64,000 nt of DNA from Isoetes taiwanensis (Eukaryota > Streptophyta > Lycopodiopsida > Isoetales > Isoetaceae): NCBI GenBank assembly GCA_021234155.1, contig JAJEKV010000016.1:18616620-18680619 (forward strand), read 5' to 3'. Below the pieces are notes generated by a model. The model saw only the letters and a list, made by a program, of their open reading frames with translations. It made no database searches and was not told the DNA's origin. Positions 49,161 to 59,825 of the stretch are shown here, one piece after another. Every line of letters starts with the position of its first letter. Within the stretch, counting starts at the first letter, position 1. The translations under genes and the position numbers were made by a program.

Positions 49161-49649
49161 TAAGAGAGACACATTTCTAACCATCCTCCTGATTGATGAT
49201 ACTCTTGGGCTACTGCAGGGAATCAAAAGTATGGAAACAAAAGACACAATTGCATATTGAGATACCTCTACATCTAAAACATGATGAACCACATTTGATG
49301 GTGCTTGATGCACAACCAGATTAGAAGAAGGCTCAACAACCTCTACCTCGTGCCGTGTATGAGCAGATGAATCAACATGGGGCACAAGTGACATTGTATC
49401 GAGGGGTGTAACTGGCTGAAGAACAAAGGGGAAAATAGATGGAGATATACTGCAAGAGGAAGCTAAGGGAGCCACATCACAAGGAGGGCCAACAACTGAA
49501 GTAGGTTTTGTTGAAGCATGTATTACTACAGAAGAATCAAGAACAGGAATGGCAATCAAAGGGGTAACGATACTAGATGTAGGATCACAAAAAGGCTGAG
49601 AGGACTGAGAATGTTTCAATACACTACAACCCCGCACATCTGAAAACAA
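49152..49649 (-). CDS. Unrecognised 165-residue frame, Ser/Val/Pro-rich
   Basis: An open minus-strand frame rich in Ser, Val, Pro and Ile (for example IVTPLIAIPVLDSSVVIHAS). Such composition is found in linker regions of Copia-type polyproteins between integrase and reverse transcriptase, but no Copia motif is present to confirm it. It may be chance or a transposon remnant. No neighbouring frame continues it. Confidence 0.25.
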   Translation of the reverse strand: MFSDVRGCSVLKHSQSSQPFCDPTSSIVTPLIAIPVLDSSVVIHASTKPTSVVGPPCDVAPLASSCSISPSIFPFVLQPVTPLDTMSLVPHVDSSAHTRHEVEVVEPSSNLVVHQAPSNVVHHVLDVEVSQYAIVSFVSILLIPCSSPRVSSIRRMVRNVSLLRS

Positions 49650-49659
49650 CAGTAAAAAC

Positions 49660-49925
49660 GCAATACGGGTTGTTTTTTTGAAGGTTTGAAAAAAAGCTAC
49701 ACGTAGTTATATGGAGGTGTGATTTTTTAAGGATATGCTGTAGTTTTTCTTAAGGAGCCATAGTTTTTTTTTATAAGAATGGGTGGTTTCTTAAGGAGGA
49801 GTCGTTTCTTTTTTAAGGATGTGTTGTTTTCTCGGGCTGTATAGTTTTTTGAAGGGATGCTTTTTTTTAAGGTGTTTTTTAAGGTAGTATTTTTTTGAGG
49901 TGTGGTTTTTTATGGTTTTCTAAGA
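49660..49925. repeat. Degenerate T-rich repeat
   Basis: Repeated variants of TTTTTTAAGGATGTG at roughly 25-40 base spacing. It may be an eroded minisatellite. Confidence 0.5.
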
Positions 49926-50436
49926 ATCCATGTATGACCAAATTGTCCACATGCCATTAATGCCACAAAATGGCAGCATACAAGAGCTATATGCATGTTT
50001 GACACACTTCACTAGCATTATGTGTAGAGAGAGAGAGCTTGTACATAGAGCATGAAACTTGAAGACACCCATCACTTGGCAACTTGTAATGAAGAACCAA
50101 AAGATGGACACTAGTTTGGCATCATATAGGGATTTCTTGAAGAATATTTAATCACCTAAGTATCTTGAACACTTAAAGTCAAAGGTTGGAAGACCACTCG
50201 AATTTCAACGGTACTTTGCATGAGCCATGATATTATTTCTTAAGGCATAATTTGCTATTTTCCAAGGTCTTCACTACCATTCCACCCAGAAAAATCATCT
50301 CTTTATCCATCATTTTCTCCCTTTTCATACACCATTGCCATTTGTGGAGACCAAAGTTCACAAGACCATTTTTCCTAGTCAAAAGTACACCATTTATCCA
50401 TCACATACAAAAAATTGCTAAAATTCCATCCAATTT
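49926..50436. other. Unrecognised sequence
   Basis: No gene or repeat is recognised, apart from the onset of the minisatellite at its right edge. Confidence 0.4.
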
Positions 50437-51296
50437 GGCTCAGGCTCAAACATGCCAAGGTGGCGCAAACATGCCACGTGGGCTCCAACATGCCAAGGTG
50501 GCTCAAACATGCCACGCAGGCTCCAACATGCAACCTAGGCTCCAACATGGCAAGGTGGCTCAAACATGTCACGTGGCCTCCAACATGCCACCTAGGCTCC
50601 ATCATGCGAAGGTGGCTAGAACATGCCACCTCTGCTCCAACGTGCCACCTAGGCTCTAACGTGCCACCTAGGCTCCAACATGCCAAGATGGCTCAAACAT
50701 GCCACCTCGACTCCAACATGCCACCTAGGATCAAACATGCCAAGGTGGCTCAAACATGCCACGTAAGCTCCAACATGCCACCTAGGCTCCATCATGCCAA
50801 GGTGGCTCAAATATGCCACCTAGGCTCCAACATGCCAAGGTGGCTCAAACATGCCACCTAGGCTCAAACATGCCAAGGTGGATCAAACATGCCGAGGTGG
50901 CTCAAACATGCCACGCAGGCTCCAACATTCCACCTAGGTTCCAACATGCCAAGATGGCTCAAACATGCCACGCGAGCTCGAACATGCCACCTAGGCTCAA
51001 ACATGCCATGCGCGCTCCAAGATGCCACCTTGGCTCTAACATGCCAAGGTGGCTCTAACATGCCACATGGGCTCTAACATGCCAAGGTGGCTTAAACATG
51101 CCACCTAGGCTTAAACATGCCAAGATGGCTCAAACATGCCACAGGAGCTCCAACATGCCACCTAGACTCAAACATGCCAAGGTGGCTCAAAGATGCCACG
51201 TGGGCTCCAACATGCCACCTAGGCTCCAACATCCACCTAGGCTCAAACATGCCAAGGTGGCTCAAACATGCCACGCGGGCTCCAACATGCCATGCG
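50437..51296. repeat. 19-bp minisatellite, ~45 units (array 2)
   Basis: Same unit and orientation as 15,296-15,725 (CAAACATGCCAAGGTGGCT and variants), about twice as long. The open frames through it are repeat artefacts. Confidence 0.95.
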
Positions 51297-51810
51297 GGAT
51301 AGAATAGAGGGATCTTGAAGAACTTAAAGCTCTGACACCCTTCCCCAAATCGAACCAGGCCAGGACTTTTCACGGCTTCCTCACCAGAGGGGAGAGGCCA
51401 AACCCCAGGAGATGGACCGCAAAAAGGTTGTGGAGGCATCCTTTCCTGCCAACGATCCTCCGAGAGGGCAAATGCCAATGCCTCCCTCCTGGAGCTCAGT
51501 TTCCCTATCCGACCGTTGAATCCACCGTTCAAGTAACCTGCTTCGAGCAAATTCAAAAAAATCCAAGATCCGTCCGGGAGAACTTATCAAACCACAAAGC
51601 GTCCTGCGGTCGACCGTGTAGAAACCCAAGTGTTTTGTCATTCGAGCAATACAAAGGCTCTAGAATGGAGATTTGACTTCGCCATGTCATCCGGAATGGT
51701 AAATTTACCCTAGGGACCAAGTCATACGGTCATTTTTGGCAACAAAAGAAACACGAACCTCTACATGACAGTATTTCACAACCATCTCTTAGACCAATTG
51801 ACTACGAACG
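51297..51810. repeat. Shared cassette, copy 2
   Basis: Matches 15,940-16,430 from GATAGAATAGAGGGATCTTG to about AGACCAATTGA. Here the cassette follows the minisatellite directly, whereas copy 1 has ~220 extra bases between them. The minus-strand frame 51,381-51,641 shares GLISSPGRILDFFE and ARSRLLE with copy 1. Confidence 0.7.
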
Positions 51811-51831
51811 TGTTGAACAGGAGCTACCTTG

Positions 51832-52728
51832 GCGCTTCTTGGAGAAAAGGGTGGTCTTCCACCCACGAAACTTGGTCTCGAGGGTAATGTCGATGTTTTG
51901 AGTCCATTGGCAGAGTCAGTTTATAGTTCCGGAGTGGGAGAGTTTCCTGTCCGTGGCCAAGGGCCTTCGGGAGAGGACCTTTGGGGTGAACTGCTTTTGG
52001 AAGGTTTTAAGGGTCCGTCTTCTGGCGTCAACACCCTCCCTCTACATGATGACATTGTGCAAGATCCTGGTCAAATCTGACTAGGATATGGCCACCGAAA
52101 TGTAAACCCTGTGTGTTGCTAGGTTATTGAAGGGTTTACGTTATGGAGGTCGAGATTTAGTCGGTTGCACTTAGAACATGGTCAAGAAGCTGCAGTTAAA
52201 AACATGAAGCAATAGGAACTGAAGGAATGGGGTTTGGATCTATTGGCCATCCCAAATGATCTCAAACAATTTTGCTACTACAAAAGGCGCTCTTGGCTTC
52301 TATTTGCCATTCTAGGAGGAGGATAAATCCAAACCTCATTCCGTCAATTCCTATTGCTTTGGTTTTCAATTGCAGCTTCTCGGCCATGTCCCAAGTGCAA
52401 CCGACTAAAACTCGGCCTCCAAAATGTAAACCCTTCAATAACCTAGCAACACACAGGGTTTATATTTCAGAGGCTATATCCTAGTCGACCAGAATCTTGC
52501 ACAATGTCATCACGTAGAGGGAGGGTGTTGGCGTCAGAAAATGGACCCTTAAAACCTTCCAAAAGCAGTTCACCCCAAAGGTCCTCTCCCGAAGGCCCTT
52601 GGCCACGGACAGGCAACTCTACCACTCCAAAACTGTAAAATGACTCTGCCAATGGACTCAAAACATCGACATTACCCTCGGGACCAAGTTTCGAGGCAAA
52701 AGACCACCCTTTCTTCAAGAAGCACCAA
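51832..52728. repeat. Large inverted repeat, ~410-bp arms
   Basis: Left arm 51,832-52,245 and right arm 52,319-52,728 are reverse complements at roughly 85% by eye, separated by ~73 bases. Matching words include CTGTGTGTTGCTAGGTTATT and GGGTAATGTCGATGTTTTGA. A transcript across it would fold into a long hairpin. No coding capacity is recognised. Confidence 0.85.
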
Positions 52729-52734
52729 CCAATT

Positions 52735-53427
52735 GAAGAAGTGAAGCAATTGGGATTGACTAAGGATGGCATCAATGACTACATCAAGCATTGGCAAACT
52801 AATTCGGATGAGACTAATCGTGCATTAATAGATTACTGGAAGAAGGTGATCAACTTGTTGGATGAGGTAGACACATCCTCAGAAGAGCTGAAAGAAGGGT
52901 GGTTCCCTAAAAGTAGGTGGAAAACATTAGCTGGTGCTGATGAAGATGATGGTACCATTAGTAGCATTGTTAAGGCATATTGCTCCTCCTCAATCTGACA
53001 AACACTATGTTGGTCCTAAGAAGGATAGGCCAAAATATCTAGGCATGGATTGTGATGAAACTTCTACTGACGTGAAGTGCCACCAATTTGTAGTAGTAAA
53101 ATCAACAGATCTAGAGACCTACCCAGTATGGTTGGGATACACCATCTCGGATATTTGCAAGGTGATGTTAACTTCAATAAGGTGCGCATGGAATGGTGGT
53201 GTCTAGTGCATCAGTTGAGTAATGTCACCGATAAAGAAAGATATTTAGATTGTTGGACAAATAGGTGGAGGAGAAATCCTTGTGATCCTGATCTTTGGCT
53301 AGACATTGAAACAGTGTTGTACTCGTGGACTCCAAAAACTATTCCAAGTGAAAATGCAAGAGTTACAATACCTCAGGATGCAAGAAATAAGGCTAACATA
53401 TCATTGGGGATGCTGGTGGAAAAATGA
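52735..53427 (+). pseudogene. Transposase-like gene, probable C-terminal domain fragment
   Basis: Three plus-strand frames join with shifts. The first is LGLTKDGINDYIKHWQTNS then LIDYWKKVINLL (52,741-52,998). The second is HYVGPKKDRPKYLG then TYPVWLGYTISD (to about 53,160). The third is GDVNFNKVRMEWWC, YLDCWTNRW, PDLWLDIETVLYSW (to 53,427). The WLG...VEWW...W-x-W pattern resembles the tail that follows the GHTH-type core in related proteins, so a tail preceding the next core suggests either two tandem elements or a rearrangement. The assignment is inference from pattern memory. No splice pair replaces the frameshifts convincingly. Confidence 0.45.
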
Positions 53428-53655
53428 AAAACTATGTAAATATGTTATTGTACCTTACTATGTATCAATCACAGTTATGAAAAGCTGTGTACTACATGAG
53501 CAGTGTGATATATGATTTTGTAATTTGAAGTTAAGGTGTGAATTTATCTTAAGGTGTGTGATTATATATTAACGTGTAGTGACTTTTATCAAGTTACTAA
53601 AAAATTGCCATTAAAAATGAATCCCAAAATCAAGACATAATCCCAATTTACTTGA

Positions 53656-54863
53656 ATGATGGTTAAATATTTTGACCTCAATTCTTCAACAGATAATGTG
53701 CAACAGAACCTTGCCAGACATCGTGAACAACAAGCAGCAGAGAGAAGAAAGCTTGCCAAGCACAGAAAAAAAGCTCTCGAACGTCCACTGCATATGTCTG
53801 TTGTGATTGATGGAATGGATCAAAAAAAAACTACTCTACCCCATTTCTTGAACATTCCTAAAGATGTGCCAGAGGAATGTTTTGTTAAGGTCCACCTCGT
53901 AGGAGCTATGGTCTTCAAAGGAAGTCTAAAGTGCAAAGTATTTTTGACGTATCCAAAAACTTGCATGGTGACCCGAACCTCACAATTACAATTCTTAACA
54001 AGGTCCTGTGCGAACAAGAGCAATTACCACCAGCGCTCTATCTGCAACTTGACACCACTACAAGGGACAACAAGAATCAAACACTCTTTGCTTACTGTGC
54101 CATGTTAGTGGAGCTAGGGATCTTTAGAAAAGTAAAGCTCGGATTCTTACTTGTAGGCCACACTCATGATCAGATTGACCAAATGTTCAGCAGATTTTCT
54201 GTGCGCCTTAGAAGGAAGAAGGCTTTTTCTCTTCCTACTTTAGTTCGAATTATTGAGGATTCTTACACTCTCATTCCAGTGATTGAGCTTCTTAAAGAGA
54301 CTGCTGACTTCAGAGAGTTTGTTTTCTCTCAACGTTCAGACAGAGGACAAGCCGTGAGCAAGTTGAATGATCTCATCTTTCAACATCACATCAAGTTCTA
54401 CTTGAAGGATGGACAAAGCTTCTTACAGGGGAAGAAGTACACCACAACTAAGGACTGGAGTCCACCAGAGGGATTGCGCTTCCTTAAATATATTCCAGAC
54501 ACTTGCTTCCTAGAATGCGCTGAGCAACTTCCTCTTAAAAATCCTAAGGAGTCCAAGCAGAAGAAAAGTACCCTAGTGACATCCTTAAAATCCATTGAAA
54601 ATGGAATATCCTCAGACTTTAAGTACTTCTTAGAAGAAGATCAGATGTGGTGGAGAAATTTCTTTCCCCCCGAACAGAAAATTGCTACGCAGAATATAGC
54701 TCTAAGACAGTTGGAAGAACCATTTCAATGGCCTAACACCTTTCATCAACCCCAGCACCAAGCAGGTCCAAGCAATGCTACACTAGCACCTGCAGTAGAA
54801 GATGACGAAGATAAGTGCATTTTGCAACTTAGAGCTATTTCTACAGAAAGGCTGAATGATTAA
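53656..54863 (+). pseudogene. Transposase-like gene (GHTHDQID family), copy 2
   Basis: Two frames overlap a single shift near 53,925. The first (from 53,656) has RHREQQAAERRKLAKHRKKA and MSVVIDGMDQKKTTLPHF. The second (to the stop at 54,861-54,863) has ALYLQLDTTTRDNKNQTLFA, VKLGFLLVGHTHDQIDQMFS and a C-terminal part with WSPPEGLRFLKYIP. The blocks VVIDGMDQ, LQLD-(T/N) with NKN, and GHTH-xx-(I/V)D are the same as in copy 1, though overall similarity is low, so they are distinct subfamilies. Acidic residues in these blocks could form a DDE-like centre. That is inference. The N-terminal third is missing. The copy follows the shared cassette and the large inverted repeat. Confidence 0.7.
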
Positions 54864-55721
54864 AATAACAGCTTCAAGATACCGCTGAATATGTATGGTA
54901 ACAGGGAACACTTCTTTGATTGTAGATTGAACGTCCCTATCATGTGCACTTGGTATGAGGAAACCAAGAAGCGGTTGATCCTAATGCATTGTTGGGGTTT
55001 CATACATAATGTATTGAGCGCATGGTACAACTAGCTCTATTGTTAGATATTTGGTCATATACATTACAAAAGTCAGTTTGAAGAACTTTTTATTGTGTAT
55101 CTTTGGAAGGGTCTGGCAACGTGTTAACCAGACCAACTATTCCTTTGTAGAATATTTGCTATTGGACCAAAGCTATTGTAAAAGACCTTATTTCTGTAGG
55201 TTTCTAACTTCCAACTACATATACATGTTTGTGAAGTTTTTGCTTTACTGTGTTTTCCTTGATCTGCATTTAGCTGCATGATCATTTTATGGAGACCTTC
55301 ATTCGATCTGATGACATTTCTTTTGTTTGATCATTTCCAAAGAGAGCTCTTAAATGGAATTTCCAAAATAAAAAGTAGGAACTACTCTGCTTGCCCTACA
55401 ACCAAAGCAGATTACTATTTTAATGCCATTTAAACCTACATATTTTTGAGACAGCTTAGCCATTATGCACTTGAGATCAATCTATTTCAAACAACTTAGA
55501 CCTATAAGTTTCTGATATTGCAGGTTTTCCATCCCCAAAAGTTTTCCCCGAGTTTCTCCCCATTAGAGACTCTGGGTGTATTTTTTCTTTTTTTTTTCTT
55601 TTGGGGGGGAGGGGAGGTCCTATATCTAAGGCTACATGACGGGTATAGGCTCAATTATCATCCTGGATTAAGAAAAAGAACATTAGAACAAAATAAAAGA
55701 AACATGAGAGAGGCAACCTTC
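54864..55721. other. Unrecognised sequence between the transposase-like gene and element B
   Basis: AT-rich with no gene. A T-rich and G-run stretch is at 55,578-55,618. The first ~350 bases of element B's LTR are missing, and this sequence stands in their place. Confidence 0.4.
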
Positions 55722-56950
55722 GCTACCCTTCAGTTAGTCGAGATGGAGCAGCCCAAGACCGATTTGACGGTTAGTCAGTAGGTTACTTTGTTGATTTATA
55801 GCATAGCACCTCTCTGTGGTGTGTTCTCTCTCTGTTTTCTCTGTGGTTTACCTGTTAGACTAACCCTTGATTGATATGGTGAGTATTCTTATCTCTAGTC
55901 TCTGTACGTGCTTTGGTTGATGGTTTAGTAGTTCTTTGCTTAGTTAGCACTCCTGGATATGGGGGATTACGGGGTAGAGACCTCTCGAGCCCATGTATTG
56001 TAGTATGCTCCTAGATATAGCCCCAGTATTATTCCCATTAGATGCGGCCAGGCACAAGAGCCCACCGGGTCATAGATGCTATGGACTGGCTTAGCATCAG
56101 ATAAGGAACACAGTGGTGAAGTGGTTGGTGGGGTCTTGCACGAACATAAAAGGCTCTGGACTCCTATAGTGAGCTAGGCCCGATGGCCGGGTCACGTGAG
56201 GGCCGGGTATGGGTCCGGACACTCCACGGTGTAGAGGTGTGACCCGTATGGGGCACCTTTGCACTTTGAGTAGATTTAGGGCGTAAGTCCTGCACGGATG
56301 TGGGGTCGCCGATGCGCACGTATTCTCTAGCTCACCCATGGAACCACCGCGGATTCTCGAAGGGGACGCTTCCCCGACCTCGCCTCATCGGACCGGGGCT
56401 TCATGAACCTGGAGTAGGCTCGCCGAGGGTGATGCCTCGAGCCCGCGTCTCCTGGCTATAGCTGACGCCATAGCGTGAATTGACCCATCCGCAAAGTGTG
56501 CACGGAGGGGCGGATGGAGTGGACAACCCTAGCCGATGTTCTATGCCAGCCAATGCCAAAGTTATACCTCCGTCTGGCCGATCTCTTGAGGTCGAGCCGT
56601 CGATCCATCCTCATCTGAGTCCGAACCGGGTAGAACCCGGGTTTGGGGTGTTTTCTTAGGTTTAGATGCATATTCTTTGTCGTTGGTACTTGGATGGATG
56701 TGCCACCCTTCGTGGTGGTTATTTATATATGATTTATGATGTGTGCTAACATGTATTCACGCTTCCGCGACGTAGGAGCCCCATTGAAGGCGTGGGCCGA
56801 ATGACCCCTTCGTGTCCTTCTTTCGGGCATCATATTATAGATGGCCCGAAATAGACGGAGGGCCCTGCTCATGGCGAGTTGGTCGCCATGGGAGGGGAAA
56901 GTCCCCGTATGTATACGTCCGAGGGTCGTATATGTTTAGGGAGCGTCACA
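55722..56950 (+). repeat. LTR of element B (5' LTR, 5'-truncated)
   Basis: Matches the LTR of element A (13,636-~14,665, inverted) and ends GGGAGCGTCACA. Similarity begins near CCCTTCAGTTAGTCGAGATG, so roughly the first 350 bases of a 1.37-kb LTR are absent. Confidence 0.82.
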
Positions 56951-56965
56951 GTGGTATCAGAGCCA
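56951..56965 (+). other. Primer binding site, tRNA-iMet type (element B)
   Basis: GTGGTATCAGAGCCA immediately follows the LTR end, the standard initiator tRNA-Met primer site. Confidence 0.92.
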
Positions 56966-57394
56966 TGATTTTGGTTGACCGAAATCATAGCACTGACCAA
57001 ATCTTTAACCCGTTAGTTCGGTAGTTGAGTGGGAGTTTAGGCTAGTTGGACTGCTTAACTTTTTGGTCATTTAATTTTGTGTTAGGTGGATGTAATAAAT
57101 TGTGAATTTTAGGAAGTTAGGGCGATTTTGGAGGGAAAAAGTTGTGACTGGAGGACCCAAGATTGGAAGGGCTATAACTTTCTGTAGGTAGTTCAGATGA
57201 AGGCAAAAACGGCTCCAATGGATCGGGCACCTCCCAAATACCCTAAGGGGCACGTCTCCCGAGGTCAAAAAGACAACATGCCGCCGAAAAATGGAAAGCG
57301 GCGCTGCCTTACTCAGAGGTGTTTCTTTTCAAAAATAAAACGCGTATAAGCAACGCAGCGCCCCATACGGTCCGCCGTATAAAAATACGCGTCC

Positions 57395-57660
57395 GTTTTT
57401 TTTTAAAAAAAAAATAAGTTTTTTCTTTTCCGCCCGCGTTTTGAACCCGTGACCTCTTACTTCCAACCCAACACTCTTTCCATCTTGCCAACTATCTTTA
57501 TATAGCATTATGTGTTCTATTGCTTTGTTATACATATCTAATATTCTGTTTTGTCCAGTTAGCAGTTCTTTTAAGAAAAAGGTACATCATGGGATTGAAC
57601 CCCTGACCTTCTGCACCCAAGACAACACCTTTACCAATAAGCCAACTTCTTTCTTGATGT
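57395..57660 (-). repeat. tRNA-like SINE modules in element B
   Basis: Inverted counterparts of 12,930-13,190. On the minus strand the B-box-like GGTTCAATCCC and a second GGGTTCAAAACGCGGG are present, with an A-rich run downstream (seen as T-rich at 57,388-57,425). Confidence 0.55.
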
Positions 57661-57754
57661 GATATAATGCTTTTTCTAATATTTATAGTGCATCTATTCC
57701 ATATCTAAATTAGAGGCATGCCTTTGGTAAACCCACATTGTGGAGGCAACAACT

Positions 57755-57895
57755 CCGCCGAAGCAAGCTCTTTTGCCATAGCCGCCGGAGCAAGCTCTTC
57801 CGCCATAGCCGCCGGAGCAAGCTCTTTCGCCATAGCCGTCGAAGCAAGCTCTTTCGCCATAGCCGCCGGAGTAAGCAGCCTTGCCATAGCTATGG
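57755..57895. repeat. 30-bp tandem repeat in element B
   Basis: Units of GCCATAGCCGCCGGAGCAAG-type sequence with 30-base period, five or six copies. The Ala-rich frames on both strands are repeat artefacts. Confidence 0.8.
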
Positions 57896-59825
57896 GAGAC
57901 GACCTCTCTCTGCTATAGTCAACCGGATAACTGTCAACCATATAAAGCTAGTATCCCCTAGGAATAAACCGACCAAATGGCACGACGTAACCTAGCAAGT
58001 CCGGCCAACTTGTTATGACAACATCAACTCATTTAGTGGGACTAATTCCGGAACTTAATTAACAACGACAGGGCAACTCTCTAGAATAGCAGCATGTGTT
58101 ATATCCTTGGATATTCTTTAGGCGACGATAATAATGTCCAGTTATCGGCGTTCCTCGATCCATACCTTTAATTATTTTTCCTTTGGTAGATGCCTTGATA
58201 ACACAATTTCTTCGGGCCTTGCCATCATTTAATCTATACTACATTCATATGCTTTATATTAGACCTTATTCGACGTAATGTTTTATAGACATAATTATAA
58301 TTAACGTTGTCTCTCTCTAGTGTCTAAACCTTGACTCATCTCATTTCCCAAAGAAAGGATCTCTTTTCGCCCAACCAACTAGGGTCTGCCATGCAACACC
58401 CCTCCAGACCATTGGTAGCTTTAATCCTACCACCCCTCACTTCTTCTTCTCAATGCTCGTGTTCTTTTTATGGACCATTTTCCCAGACCACGGTACAAAC
58501 TCTGTAATACGTAGTGAGTGCCTGTGTTAGAACCCCCTTAATAATGTCAACACTTTGTGCCAAACTTCACCGTCTATATGGATGTGATTAATTATCTGTG
58601 CCACACGCCTGTCAAAGTGACAACCGTCTACCCTCTTTTGGAATGTTCTCCCGTACATTCCAATGCCACCCAACCATTGTTGATTACTCACCTTCTTCTA
58701 GGGTACCTAGATAAGGTCCGAGCCAAATGTTTCCAACCATTATTTTAATACCTAAACGTCTTTAGGTTCTGCAAACGAACTTACATATTCCAAAGGATTA
58801 TATGAATATCCCAAAGGACAGTACCACCCAAAGACCTCTCAAGATAGGCCTCCTCTATTCAGAGATCTTGTGTTCAAGTCTCTGGGGGTCCGTCATATGT
58901 CCTCATGGACGCTGCCAATATGGCATGACGTATAAATGCTATCTACCTATCGCTCTATTTATTAAAAGCTCCTTGGTGAACTCAATTCACCATGTTGTCC
59001 TAAGACATGGATGTCGTCTTCCCTAAGCCATGCACCAAATCTTTAAGGAGTTTTTCAGCTCTCGCTACCTTTCAAGCCGCAAGTCTACCTTTGTATATTA
59101 GCAATGACCACCCTTCATGTTAGATAGTAACCTTTCTATCCAGATTGCTAAATATCATACATCAGGGTCCTTTATTTCGTCAATATGTTCTCTACGTCTA
59201 TGACCAATTTTTAGTATTCCGACCTTTACGCCTGCCGCAGCTACACATTTCACTCTTTGGTTGTGACCTTTATTCACTAGAGTCACCAATTCAATTACTC
59301 CTTTATGTACTCATTAACCGTCTTGTGGCTTTTAAGCCGCTATTATATGTTCCCTATGATGTTAACCCACCTATCATTGGGGGTTATGATCCAACGTTGT
59401 CCTACATCCTCGAAATGTTAGTCATTACATTTCTCTGTCATGATGTTATGCTGCTGTTCTGGCATTCCAAATGACTTGGCATCTTCATTTAAGCCATAGT
59501 CATGGCCTAAGAGCGGGTGAGCCTTCGTAAATTACCTGGAGTCATCAAGGTGCTTGCCTTGTATTTTGTGCGCCTTTCTACATTTACCTACGTTTAATAT
59601 AACCCAGGCTTGTATCAATGTTCGAGTCCTGTATATGTTAACTTGCACCCCCATGTAACCCATGGCGTCACCTCTGCCTGATCCAAGGTATGGATCATGT
59701 GGGAAAGCTAGTCTTAGGTGTCTATGCAAGACACATTCGAACATTTAGCATGTAACTGCTATTCCCTACGGGTCTATTGGCCGTTGACATTTATTTCAAG
59801 CGCCAACTACTACCTCATATCCTAG

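Larger units (their letters stand above)
56966..59825 (+). mobile_element. Element B interior (non-coding, matches element A)
   Basis: Colinear and inverted relative to 10,826-13,620, with the same leader, tRNA-like modules (about 57,395-57,660, minus sense), 30-bp repeat (about 57,755-57,895) and distal segment up to about 59,825. Small open frames, such as 59,145-59,474 with VNPPIIGGYDPTLSYILEML, are conserved between copies only to the degree that the DNA is. No gag or pol is seen. Confidence 0.75.
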
